NCBI RefSeq assembly: GCF_003863335.1
Contig: NZ_RRAZ01000002.1
Span: forward strand, 62,001-126,000
Source of the DNA: Falsigemmobacter faecalis
Lineage (GTDB): Bacteria > Pseudomonadota > Alphaproteobacteria > Rhodobacterales > Rhodobacteraceae
Length of the DNA stretch: 64,000 nt
Reading direction: 5' to 3'
In this document: piece after piece, positions 16,934 through 25,893 of the stretch
How the letters are laid out: each line of letters begins with the position of its first letter
How positions within the stretch are numbered: position 1 is the stretch's first letter
The notes under the pieces: generated by a model
Told to the model about the DNA's origin: nothing
Database searches by the model: none
The model's input: the letters and a program-made list of their open reading frames with translations, nothing else
Position numbers and translations under genes: made by a program

Positions 16934-17653
16934 ATGCAGATCGAAATCGACGAAATCGCCCGGACGTTCGGCCTGACCACAGCCCTGACCCCGGTCAGCC
17001 TGTCCATTCCCTCCGGGGCGCTGGTGGCGCTTCTGGGCCCGTCCGGCTCGGGCAAGACCACGCTGTTGCGCATCCTGGCGGGGCTCGATTTTCCGACTTC
17101 CGGGCGCATCCTTTTTGACGGCCAGGACGCCACCGGCGTCACCGTGCAGGAACGGCGGGCGGGCTTTGTCTTTCAAAGCTATGCGCTTTTCCGGCATATG
17201 ACGGTGGCCGAAAACATCGCTTACGGCCTGAAGGCCCGCCCCCGCCGCCTTCGCCCGCCGAAAGAAGAGATTGACCGCCGGGTGCGGCGCCTGCTGGATC
17301 TGATCCGGCTGCCGGACATTGGCGCGCGCTACCCCAGCCAGCTTTCAGGCGGGCAGCGCCAGCGGGTCGCGCTGGCCCGCGCGCTGGCGATTGAGCCCAG
17401 GATGCTGCTGCTCGATGAGCCCTTCGGGGCGCTCGATGCCCAGGTGCGCAAGGAACTTCGCCAGGGGCTGCGCGACATCCACGATGAAACCGGCCTCACG
17501 ACGATTTTCGTGACCCATGATCAGGACGAAGCGATGGAGCTGGCCGATCTGGTGGTGGTGATGTCGATGGGCCGGATTGAGCAGATCGGCCGGCCGCACG
17601 ACATCCGCGCCCGGCCTGCCAATGATTTTGTGCGCCGCTTTATCAGCGCCTGA
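16934..17653 (+). CDS. cysA: Sulfate ABC transporter ATPase CysA, lacking the C-terminal domain
   Basis: 239 residues. Walker [15 protein letters not shown]-loop FVFQSYALF, signature [16 protein letters not shown], Walker [13 protein letters not shown] and H-loop VTHDQDEAM are intact. GGAGG lies five bases before the start. CysA proteins are usually about 330-365 residues with a TOBE-type regulatory domain. Here the frame stops right after the ATPase domain (DFVRRFISA), and the next gene's end follows within six bases, so there is no room for the missing part. The ATPase should still work but may lack regulation. Confidence 0.88.
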   Translation: MQIEIDEIARTFGLTTALTPVSLSIPSGALVALLGPSGSGKTTLLRILAGLDFPTSGRILFDGQDATGVTVQERRAGFVFQSYALFRHMTVAENIAYGLKARPRRLRPPKEEIDRRVRRLLDLIRLPDIGARYPSQLSGGQRQRVALARALAIEPRMLLLDEPFGALDAQVRKELRQGLRDIHDETGLTTIFVTHDQDEAMELADLVVVMSMGRIEQIGRPHDIRARPANDFVRRFISA

Positions 17654-17659
17654 AACGGC

Positions 17660-18640
17660 TTACAGCGAGAGCTGCCCCAGGATCGCGCGGTTCCGGCCCG
17701 TGGATTTGGCCTGATAAAGCGCGCGGTCCGCCCGCTCCAGCCAGTCGTCACGGCTTTCACCGGGGATAAAGCCTGCAAGCCCCATGCTGACGGTGACCTT
17801 TGCGCCGCCAATCGCCGGAAGCGACAGATCCGCCAGGGCTTCCTGAATTCGGCGGGTGAGATGGAACGCGCCTTCAGCCGTTGCGCCATGCATCAGCACA
17901 CCGAATTCCTCACCGCCCAGACGCCCGAAGGAGTCGCTTTTGCGGATCAGCCCCGAAAGCCTGCTGGTGATCGACTTCAGAACCTCATTGCCCGCCAGAT
18001 GGCCATAGCGGTCATTGACCTCTTTGAAGTGGTCAATATCGATCAGAATGAGCGTGGCAGCCCCCGGATTGCGCAGGCTGCGCTGCCGGTCCAGCAGATC
18101 GCAGAACGCCCGCCAGGTCAGCAGACCGGTCAGCGGATCAAGCCGCGAGGTCAGCCGCAGTTCCAGTTGCGACATCACCACTCGGGCAAAATTGCTCAGC
18201 ACATCGATCTCGGTGTCCGAAAACTCCCGCCGCCGGGTGTCATAGATGCACAGCGAGCCGATATTATACCCGTCTTCGCTGGTCAGCGGCACGCCCAGAT
18301 AAGAGCGCAGCTCAGGCGCGCCAATGACATAGGGGTTCTGCGCGAAGCGGTTGTCGGTGCTGGCATCCGTCACCACCAGGGGCGTGTCCGACATGATCGT
18401 ATGGTGACAGAAGGTATCGGTCCGAACCGCAGTTCCCGGCCCTTCGCCCGCCCCGGCCTTGGTCCACTGCCGGTCGCTCTCGATGATATTGATCGCGGCG
18501 CGCGGGACATTGAAGATCGATTTCACCAGAGAGACGATATCGAGAAATTCTTTCTCCGGCTCAGTGTCGAGTATTTCAAAACGCTGAACGGCGGCGAATC
18601 GACCCGGCTCATCGTCAGCTTTGAATTTCCTGATCTGCAT
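17660..18640 (-). CDS. GAF-GGDEF diguanylate cyclase
   Basis: 326 residues from the ATG at 18640. A GAF-like sensor domain covers residues 20-160 (FCHHTIMSDTPLVV, GVPLTSEDGYNIGSLCIYD), followed by a GGDEF domain. The active motif GGEEF is at 242-246 and a perfect inhibitory site, RKSD at 233-236, sits five residues before it. It should make cyclic-di-GMP and be subject to product feedback inhibition. It is divergent from a GGDEF-EAL protein and lies close to the cellulose operon. A longer frame to 18721 has no support. Confidence 0.88.
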   Translation of the reverse strand: MQIRKFKADDEPGRFAAVQRFEILDTEPEKEFLDIVSLVKSIFNVPRAAINIIESDRQWTKAGAGEGPGTAVRTDTFCHHTIMSDTPLVVTDASTDNRFAQNPYVIGAPELRSYLGVPLTSEDGYNIGSLCIYDTRRREFSDTEIDVLSNFARVVMSQLELRLTSRLDPLTGLLTWRAFCDLLDRQRSLRNPGAATLILIDIDHFKEVNDRYGHLAGNEVLKSITSRLSGLIRKSDSFGRLGGEEFGVLMHGATAEGAFHLTRRIQEALADLSLPAIGGAKVTVSMGLAGFIPGESRDDWLERADRALYQAKSTGRNRAILGQLSL

Positions 18641-18936
18641 TCCTAAGCCTTTTGCCTTCGCGCGCGGTGACCGCGCCCCATGGGACCGCCGGTCCCCCAC
18701 TGCCGTATCGCGCTGCGGCAAAAGACACGGTCCGAGCGGCTGAGGCCCCTCCGCCGTCTCTGACCCACGCAGCCGTTTTGCCTGTTTCGGGGCAAATATT
18801 AGCCCGTCCCGCAGCGAGAGGAAAGCCCGACAGCGACCGCAACCCGCTCCAACCCACTACGGACGCTGCGGCAGAAGAACTTCCCCATTGTGCTGCCACA
18901 GAATTTGGCAGAAACTCTGTGCGGGGATGGAGCCTT

Positions 18937-20310
18937 ATGCAACGGATACGTGCATCGGCCTGCTTCCGGTACCGGACAGGGAGACTGGACCAAACGATGC
19001 AAAGCGTCCCGGGGGAAATGGCTGGCTCAGCGACCACGCAGCTCGCCATAGAGGCGATTCGGCAGCGTCTTGCGCAGACCCCGCCTCCGGGCGGCTTTTG
19101 CCTTTTCGTGCTGGAGAATATGGATCTGGTCGAAGTCGCCGGCGATGCCGGTGCGGCGCGCATCCTGCGCAACCGGATCCGGGGCGAGCTGGAAAACACC
19201 CTCGGGGCTGGCAGCGTCTTATGTGACGCCCGCGAAGACGGCTTTATTCTGGCGCTTCCGGCAACGGATCAGGACCATCTGATGCGCGAACTGGATCACA
19301 TGCTGCACCGCCTGCCGTTCTGGAGCCTTGATCGCCCCAGCCATGCGACTTCGGTCACCGGCCGCGCCGGGGTGGTCTGGGTTGAAGATGCGCTCCGCTC
19401 AAAGCCAGAGGATCTGCACCGCGCCGCCGTCACAGCCGTTTCTGCCGCGCGGGTTGCGCAGCGCAGCCGTCTGGTGTTTGGCGGCTCCGACCCCCGCGCC
19501 ATCACCGATCTGCAGCTGACCGCCCAGCTGATCTGCGATCTGCCCGCCGCCGTGGAGGAGGGCCGCCTGGTCCTTCTCGGTCAGGAGATCGTCAGCTGTG
19601 CCCCTGGCGCGGCGCGCGGGCGTGAATATGAAGTGCTGCTGCAGATGAACGGCCGCAGCGGTCAGTCCTTTGCGCCCGGATTTTTCCTGCAGGCCGCCGA
19701 GCAGAGCCGCCTGATTGAGATCGTCGACAACTGGGTTCTGCGCAGCGTTCTGGTGGAGAATGCCGCCCGTCTGCGCGCCCTGCCGGATATGAAGGTCTCG
19801 ATCAACGTGGCGGCACGCACGCTTTCGGGCTCCGCCTTTGCGGGGGGACTTGAGGCCATGCTGAAAGCGGGCGGCGTTGATCCGACCCGCATTCAGCTTG
19901 AGATTACCGAGACCGCGCAGATCCGCGATCTGCAGCAGGCGCAGTCGAATATCCGCGCCGCCCGCTCAATGGGCTGCCGGATTGCCCTTGATGATTTCGG
20001 GGCGGGGATGTCGGGCTATGGCTATCTCAAGGCCTTTGAGCCCGATTGCCTGAAGATCGACGGATCTCTGATCTCACATGTGGCAGATGAGACGCATATG
20101 GATGCGCGAATCGTCCGCTCAATTATTACCCTGGCGCATGATCTCGGGATTGAGGTTGTGGCAGAACATGTCAGTTCGCAGGACATTTTGCAGGCATTAA
20201 AGGGTTTTGGCATCGATAAGGTGCAGGGATTCCAACTCGGCCGCCCCGGTCCGCTGCAATTGGTCTTTGAAAATCGGCAGGCGTGCGACAGCGTCAGCTG
20301 CGCTGTCTGA
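18937..20310 (+). CDS. Degenerate GGDEF-EAL protein, probable cyclic-di-GMP phosphodiesterase
   Basis: 457 residues from the ATG at 18937 (GGAG eight bases upstream). About residues 30-210 look like a GGDEF fold without the GG[DE]EF motif (REDGFILAL in its place). The EAL domain follows. Its signature reads EVLLQ instead of EALLR, but the metal and catalytic residues are present: Glu of EVL, Asn in SINVAAR, Glu in EITET, the two Asp in LDDFGAGMSG, Lys in LKIDGSL, Glu in VVAEH and Gln in VQGF. I infer an active hydrolase, with the degenerate GGDEF perhaps sensing GTP. It lies directly upstream of bcsN. Confidence 0.82.
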   Translation: MQRIRASACFRYRTGRLDQTMQSVPGEMAGSATTQLAIEAIRQRLAQTPPPGGFCLFVLENMDLVEVAGDAGAARILRNRIRGELENTLGAGSVLCDAREDGFILALPATDQDHLMRELDHMLHRLPFWSLDRPSHATSVTGRAGVVWVEDALRSKPEDLHRAAVTAVSAARVAQRSRLVFGGSDPRAITDLQLTAQLICDLPAAVEEGRLVLLGQEIVSCAPGAARGREYEVLLQMNGRSGQSFAPGFFLQAAEQSRLIEIVDNWVLRSVLVENAARLRALPDMKVSINVAARTLSGSAFAGGLEAMLKAGGVDPTRIQLEITETAQIRDLQQAQSNIRAARSMGCRIALDDFGAGMSGYGYLKAFEPDCLKIDGSLISHVADETHMDARIVRSIITLAHDLGIEVVAEHVSSQDILQALKGFGIDKVQGFQLGRPGPLQLVFENRQACDSVSCAV

Positions 20311-20425
20311 ATTTTTTCAATTCAAGGGCTGCATCGTCCAAACAACTCGTTAATATTGGGTGAGCGTCCGGCAGTCTTGCCCGTGCAGGGCGAGCATTCG
20401 GACTTGAACTGGGGTTGGGTTGAAC

Positions 20426-21088
20426 ATGCCGGGTTTGCTGCTGAAAACTGCGTTTCGGAGCCTGCTGGGTCCTGCTCTTCTTCTGTTGACCGGTTGCGGA
20501 GTCTTTGACCGCGATGAGCTGTTTTTGCGCCCCTCACAATATGAAGAACGCACCGCCTTTGTCCCGGTCGGGCCAGAGCGCGCCTGGGTCGTGGCACCCG
20601 GGGCCCGCGCGCTCTACCAGCGCCCGATCTTTGAGGGCTATGAACAGCGCATCAGCCTGGCCAATCCCACCCTGCTGCCCGGCGACAACCTGCTGATCCT
20701 GCGCGCGCGCGACAACATTGTCCCCGAGGCGCGCCTGGTCTTTGAAGAATTCACCCGCTGGACCGGCGGTCTGCCCGTGCCCTTTGAGGGGCTCACCTCC
20801 GGAGAGCTGATGCGGGGTGAGGATGAACTCGGCGCTTACTTCTACGCGGAATACCGCAGCGGCGCCGATACGGTCTGCGTGTTCGGCATTCGGCGTCTGA
20901 ACGGCAGCCAGCGCCAGATCCCGGCGAATGGCGATGTGATGGATGTGCAACTGCGCAACTGTCTGCGCGGCAGTCCGGAAGAGGCGCTGGCCCCGATACT
21001 CGCAGGCAGCCTGCGCGGATCGCCCCGCGCCTCGCAGCCCGACGGCACCAGCCGTCTGCTCTCGCCCCTGGCTGGTCCCGGCCATTGA
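20426..21088 (+). CDS. bcsN: Cellulose biosynthesis lipoprotein BcsN
   Basis: 220 residues with a lipoprotein signal peptide: hydrophobic stretch then LLTGCG, lipid-anchored Cys near residue 25. The rest matches the BcsN family of alphaproteobacterial cellulose loci (AFVPVGPERAWVVAPG, then RDNIVPEARLVFEEF). The role is unclear; it is thought to assist export or assembly. I start at ATG 20426 rather than TTG 20420. It is the first gene of the bcs cluster, 60 bases before bcsA. Confidence 0.78.
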   Translation: MPGLLLKTAFRSLLGPALLLLTGCGVFDRDELFLRPSQYEERTAFVPVGPERAWVVAPGARALYQRPIFEGYEQRISLANPTLLPGDNLLILRARDNIVPEARLVFEEFTRWTGGLPVPFEGLTSGELMRGEDELGAYFYAEYRSGADTVCVFGIRRLNGSQRQIPANGDVMDVQLRNCLRGSPEEALAPILAGSLRGSPRASQPDGTSRLLSPLAGPGH

Positions 21089-21148
21089 GCCCCCCTGATA
21101 AAAGACCCTGCCCCTGCAGCCGCAGGTCCTGAACTTAAGGAGCAGAAT

Positions 21149-23488
21149 GTGACCGGACGCAGACTGATCGGATCTCTTGCGATCCCCCTCTGGATCTGTC
21201 TGCTGGTGCCGGTGGTGCTGCTGTGCATCCTGCCGGTTTCCAATGCGGCTCAGGCGATGCTGGGGGCCTCAGCCGTGCTGCTGGTGATGTGCCTGAAGCC
21301 TTTCGTGCATCATATGGCGGGGCGTCTGGCGCTGATGGGGACGGCCAGCGTGGTGGTGCTGCGCTATTGGTCCTGGCGGATCACCTCGACCCTGCCGGAT
21401 CCGGGGCTGAATGCCAGCTTCATACTCGCCCTCGCGCTTTTGCTGGTTGAGACCTATTCAATCCTCGTTTTCTTTCTGAACGCTTTTATCACCGCCGATC
21501 CGGTGGACCGCGGCCTGCCGCCGAAACTCGAACTCGATCAGATGCCGACGGTTGATATTCTGGTCCCGTCTTACAACGAACCTGTTGAGATGCTTTCAAT
21601 CACGCTCTCGGCGGCGAAGAATATGGTTTATCCCGCGCGGCTCAGAACGGTTGTTTTATGCGATGACGGCGGCACCGATCAGCGCTGCAATTCCTCTGAT
21701 CCGGACCTCGCGGCCAAAGCCCGCGCAAGACGGGCGGAGCTGCAGGCGCTTTGTCGCGATCTCGGCGTGGTTTACTCAACCCGCGCGAAAAATGAACACG
21801 CCAAGGCCGGGAATATGTCGGCAGCCCTCGCGAAACTCGACGGGGATCTGGTGGTGGTCTTTGACGCCGACCACGTGCCGAGCCGGGATTTTCTGGCGCG
21901 GACGGTGGGCTATTTCGTCGAGGACCCGAAGCTCTTTCTGGTCCAGACGCCGCACTTCTTCATCAATAAAGACCCGATTGAGCGTAATCTGGGCCTGAAA
22001 TGCCCGCCCGAAAACGAGATGTTCTACGGCATGATCCACCGCGGTCTCGATCGCTGGGGCGGTGCGTTTTTCTGCGGCTCGGCCGCGGTGCTGCGCCGCA
22101 AAGCGCTGGATTCTGTGGGCGGCTTTGCCGGGGAAACCATCACCGAAGATGCCGAGACCGCGCTGGAGATCCACTCCAAGGGCTGGCGCAGCCTCTATCT
22201 GGACCGTGCGATGATCGCCGGGCTGCAGCCCGAGACCTTCGCCTCTTTCATCCAGCAGCGCGGCCGCTGGGCTTCGGGCATGATCCAGATGCTGATGCTG
22301 AAAAACCCGCTTTTCCGGCGCGGGCTGACGCCTTTGCAGCGGCTTTGCTACATCAACTCGATGTCGTTTTGGTTTTTCCCGCTGATCCGGCTGGTCTATC
22401 TGCTGGCCCCGCTGACCTATCTCTTTTTCAGCGTTGAGATTTTCGTGACCACCTGGACGGAGGCCATGGCCTATACGCTCAGCTATATGGCGATCGTTCT
22501 GATGGTGCAGAACGCCACTTTTGCGCGCTTCAGGTGGCCGCTGATCTCAGAGATTTATGAAATTGCCCAGGCCCCCTATCTTGCCACCGCGATTATGCGC
22601 ACCGTCCTCCGTCCGCGGGCGGCGAAGTTCAACGTGACCGCCAAGGATGAAACCCTGGTGGAAGACTACATCTCGCCGATCTTTGGCCCGCTTCTGCTGC
22701 TCTTTGGTCTGACGGCGGCGGGGGTGGCGGCGCTGATCTTCCGCTGGATTGCCTTTCCGGGGGATCGCAGCGTGTTGATCGTGGTGGGCACCTGGGCGGT
22801 GCTGAACTTCCTTCTGGTCTCGCTCTCGCTGCGGGCGGTTTCGGAAAAGCAGCAGCGCCGCGCCTCTCCGCGGGTGGAGATGCAGGCCCCGGCACAGGTA
22901 AAGCTTGCCGCCGATGACAGCCGCGCCGTGACCCTTCCGGCAGAGGTGCTCGACGCCTCCACCTCGGGGGCGCGGATCCGTCTGGGCGCCATGCCCCGTG
23001 GTGAGCCGATCGCCATGCCGCAAAAGGGCGATGTGCTGGTTCTGCGCCCGCTCTTTGACGAGGCCCCACATCTTGAGCGCGACGTCCGCGCCGTGGTCCG
23101 CGGCGTCTTCAACAAAGCCGGCGAGGGGCATACCATCGGCCTGCAGTTCCTGTCAGACCAGCCGATGGATGTGCGCGAGGCGGTGGCGCAGCTTGTCTTC
23201 GGCTCTTCCGAGAACTGGCTGGCAGAGCGGATGCGCGGGCGCAAACGCAAGGGTCTGCTGGCAGGGCTTTTTTATGTGTTCAGCCTGATGCTGACCTCGA
23301 TCCCGAAAACCCTTGGCGACTTCCTGCGTGAGCCGGCGCGGCGGACGAAATCTGAATTGACGGCGCATCACAAACCCAAGGCGGCGCATCTCGTGGCCTT
23401 TGGCGCGAACTTCGACACCGAGGAGTTCCGCGAAGGGGCGCGGCGCTCAACGCTGGAGGATTTCATCGCAACGGAGGACCGCGCATGA
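21149..23488 (+). CDS. bcsA: Cellulose synthase catalytic subunit BcsA
   Basis: 779 residues starting at a GTG with AAGGAG seven bases upstream. The glycosyltransferase 2 core carries DDGGTD, DADHVPSRD, the acceptor-site TEDAET and QQRGRW, with the finger-helix and gating segment FNVTAKDET. About eight membrane helices surround it. The C-terminal PilZ domain has the cyclic-di-GMP motif: RRASPR followed by DASTSG. Long stretches match the structurally solved Rhodobacter sphaeroides BcsA as I recall it. It polymerises UDP-glucose at the inner membrane, switched on by cyclic-di-GMP. It overlaps bcsB by four bases. Confidence 0.95.
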   Translation: MTGRRLIGSLAIPLWICLLVPVVLLCILPVSNAAQAMLGASAVLLVMCLKPFVHHMAGRLALMGTASVVVLRYWSWRITSTLPDPGLNASFILALALLLVETYSILVFFLNAFITADPVDRGLPPKLELDQMPTVDILVPSYNEPVEMLSITLSAAKNMVYPARLRTVVLCDDGGTDQRCNSSDPDLAAKARARRAELQALCRDLGVVYSTRAKNEHAKAGNMSAALAKLDGDLVVVFDADHVPSRDFLARTVGYFVEDPKLFLVQTPHFFINKDPIERNLGLKCPPENEMFYGMIHRGLDRWGGAFFCGSAAVLRRKALDSVGGFAGETITEDAETALEIHSKGWRSLYLDRAMIAGLQPETFASFIQQRGRWASGMIQMLMLKNPLFRRGLTPLQRLCYINSMSFWFFPLIRLVYLLAPLTYLFFSVEIFVTTWTEAMAYTLSYMAIVLMVQNATFARFRWPLISEIYEIAQAPYLATAIMRTVLRPRAAKFNVTAKDETLVEDYISPIFGPLLLLFGLTAAGVAALIFRWIAFPGDRSVLIVVGTWAVLNFLLVSLSLRAVSEKQQRRASPRVEMQAPAQVKLAADDSRAVTLPAEVLDASTSGARIRLGAMPRGEPIAMPQKGDVLVLRPLFDEAPHLERDVRAVVRGVFNKAGEGHTIGLQFLSDQPMDVREAVAQLVFGSSENWLAERMRGRKRKGLLAGLFYVFSLMLTSIPKTLGDFLREPARRTKSELTAHHKPKAAHLVAFGANFDTEEFREGARRSTLEDFIATEDRA

Positions 23489-25893
23489 GCCGCGCTGCGC
23501 CGCTGCTGACCGCCTTGCTGGCCGGGGTCCTGGCTGTTCTGCCGCTTGCCGCGCAAAGCCAGTCCGCCGGAGCGGGCCGCATCACCCCCGCCGCCGATGG
23601 CCCCGTTGTGCTGCCCGCCCCGGCCCCGGAGGCCGCGCCCCTGGCCACGCCCGGCCTTATTCAGCTGCCCCCCGATCCCGAAGCGGTGGCGGATCCGGCG
23701 GAGGGGGATCTTCCCGGCGGCGATGACGCCGGGCCTTCGGACGCCACCGGCCTTGTTGCCCCGCCCGCTCCGCCACGCGACAGCGGCGCCAGCACCGCTG
23801 CCAGCGGGCCGCTCCCGACCGAAGGGCTGATGCCGCTTTTACCGCTGCATCCGCTGCCCGGCCAGCCGCTGGCCGGGGCCAGCCTGCCGGAACCCGGCAT
23901 CCTGCGGCTGACCGGCGAGCGGCTGACCCAGATCATGACGATCTATCTGCCCGACAGCGCGCCGATCCCGGAGAAACTGGTGCTGACGCTGCAGTCTTCG
24001 ATCAATGTGCTGCCCGATGCGGCACAGCTTGAAGTCACGGTGAATGACGCCGCACCCCGGACCATCCCCCTCGATCAGATCGGCGCTTTCGGCACGGTTG
24101 AGCTGGCCGTCAGCGGCCTTCGCTCCGGTGACAACCGCGTGGCGCTGAACATCCGCCAGCCGCACCGCATCTGGTGCGGGCCGGAGGCCACCTTCGGGGT
24201 CTGGACAGAAGTGGACCTCAGCCGCTCAGGCGCGCCGGTGCCCGGGGCCGCGGTGACGCCCGATCGGGGCGGCTTTGCACTGGCGCTGCGCGCGCAGACC
24301 GGCACCGGACGCCCGCTTGCGGTCCTGAGCGATTCAGCCGATCCGATCCTGCTGCGCAAGGTGACCGACCGCATCTCAGAGGCCATGGGCGGCAACGGGC
24401 AGATCACCCTGCGCTCGTTTTATACGCCCGGGCCGAAGTCCTTTGCTTCGGTCGCGCTGATCCCGTCGGAGCGCAATCAGGTGAGCTTTCGTCCCGGCTC
24501 CAGCGGTGCCCTGGTGATGCAGATTGAGCACCGCCCGGGTGAGTTGCCGGACCTGAGCGCCCATATGCCGCCGCCCCCGCCACCGGGGCCGGGTCTGCAG
24601 GTTCTGCGACCCGGCAACGCGGTCTCCCTCGGGGCGCTTGGCCACGGCGATGTCATTGGCAACACGCATTATTTCCGCGCGGCCCTGCCGTTCCGGCTGC
24701 CCGATTCCTGGCTTTTGCTGGCCAACCAGCGCGCGCGGCTGCAATTGCATTACGGCTATTCCGCCGGACTGGCCGAGGGCGCGATCCTGCTGGTGAAGGT
24801 CAATGAGCAGACCGTGCGGCTGCTGCCCCTCGATGTGCAGGGCGGCCGGCTGCAAAAGCCGCTGGATATCGACTTTCAGGCCAGGTTCCTGCACGGCGGG
24901 GTCAATATCCTCAGCTTTGAGATGATGGTTCCGGGCGAGCCTGCGGATGCGGTCTGCCAGCCGCGCCAGGGCGATATGCTGGTGGTCCTTGCCTCCAGCA
25001 CGCTGGATGTGCCGCCGTCACCGCCGATGGAACTGGCCGGTCTGATCCGCCCGCTCAGCGGTCTGGACAGCCCGGGCGTTCTGCCTGCCGAAGGCAGCGA
25101 CGGCGGTACCATGGCGCTGACCGCCGCGCGGATCTCGGCCGGGATGGCGCGTCCGCCGCGCCCCGACCCGGCCGTGCGGCTTTATGTGACCGATATCAGC
25201 ACGCCCGCCGCGCTGCCCGCAGGCCCGCACCGGCTGCGGCTGTCGCGGCTGCAGGAGGTGTTGTTTCCGGTCCTGCCCGCCACCGCCGCGGTCGCACCCG
25301 AGACAGCCGCGCCCGTGGCAGCCGCGCCCGTCTTTCGCTTTGACGGCCCTGGCGATGAAGGCCCTGCCCCCGCCACCTCTGAGGGTCCGGGCATAACGGA
25401 CTGGTTTCAGGGCATAAGCGATGCGGTCTTCGGCCCCGAGGGGGCCCTCGCAACATGGCGCGGCGATATCCGCGACAGCGCCTATATCGGGTCAAGAGAG
25501 ACGCTGGAAAGCTGGCTCGAAGGCCGTCACGGCGTGGCGCTGCTGATGCGGCCCGATCCCGCCACCCCGGATGCGCTCTGGCTGGTGCTGGGACCGCGGG
25601 CCCCGGTCGATATGATCGCCCAAAGCCTCTCAGATCTGCGCCGCAGCCGCCTTGCCAGCGGTGAGGCTGCCCTGCTCGACGCCGATGGCACCTGGTCAGT
25701 CTGGTCGCCGATCACGCCGCCGAACCTGCTTGCCATGCCCGCTCCGGGTCAGTGGCGCACGGTTCTTGGCAACTTTGCCTCCTGGTCGCCGCTGCTTTAT
25801 ACCGGGCTGACCCTGGGGCTGGCGCTTTTGTCGATCCTTCCGGTCATTGGCTTTCTGCTGATCACCCGCACCAGACGAGGAGGCCGCGGATGA
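23485..25893 (+). CDS. bcsB: Cellulose synthase periplasmic subunit BcsB
   Basis: 802 residues with a signal peptide, a Pro/Ala-rich linker to about residue 110, a beta-rich periplasmic body (NVLPDAAQLEVTVNDA; RIWCGPEATFGVWTEVDL) and one C-terminal membrane anchor (YTGLTLGLALLSILPVIGFLLI). This is the BcsB plan: it guides the polymer through the periplasm and its anchor is needed by BcsA. Start and stop overlap bcsA and bcsZ by four bases, so translation is coupled. Confidence 0.93.
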   Translation: MSRAAPLLTALLAGVLAVLPLAAQSQSAGAGRITPAADGPVVLPAPAPEAAPLATPGLIQLPPDPEAVADPAEGDLPGGDDAGPSDATGLVAPPAPPRDSGASTAASGPLPTEGLMPLLPLHPLPGQPLAGASLPEPGILRLTGERLTQIMTIYLPDSAPIPEKLVLTLQSSINVLPDAAQLEVTVNDAAPRTIPLDQIGAFGTVELAVSGLRSGDNRVALNIRQPHRIWCGPEATFGVWTEVDLSRSGAPVPGAAVTPDRGGFALALRAQTGTGRPLAVLSDSADPILLRKVTDRISEAMGGNGQITLRSFYTPGPKSFASVALIPSERNQVSFRPGSSGALVMQIEHRPGELPDLSAHMPPPPPPGPGLQVLRPGNAVSLGALGHGDVIGNTHYFRAALPFRLPDSWLLLANQRARLQLHYGYSAGLAEGAILLVKVNEQTVRLLPLDVQGGRLQKPLDIDFQARFLHGGVNILSFEMMVPGEPADAVCQPRQGDMLVVLASSTLDVPPSPPMELAGLIRPLSGLDSPGVLPAEGSDGGTMALTAARISAGMARPPRPDPAVRLYVTDISTPAALPAGPHRLRLSRLQEVLFPVLPATAAVAPETAAPVAAAPVFRFDGPGDEGPAPATSEGPGITDWFQGISDAVFGPEGALATWRGDIRDSAYIGSRETLESWLEGRHGVALLMRPDPATPDALWLVLGPRAPVDMIAQSLSDLRRSRLASGEAALLDADGTWSVWSPITPPNLLAMPAPGQWRTVLGNFASWSPLLYTGLTLGLALLSILPVIGFLLITRTRRGGRG

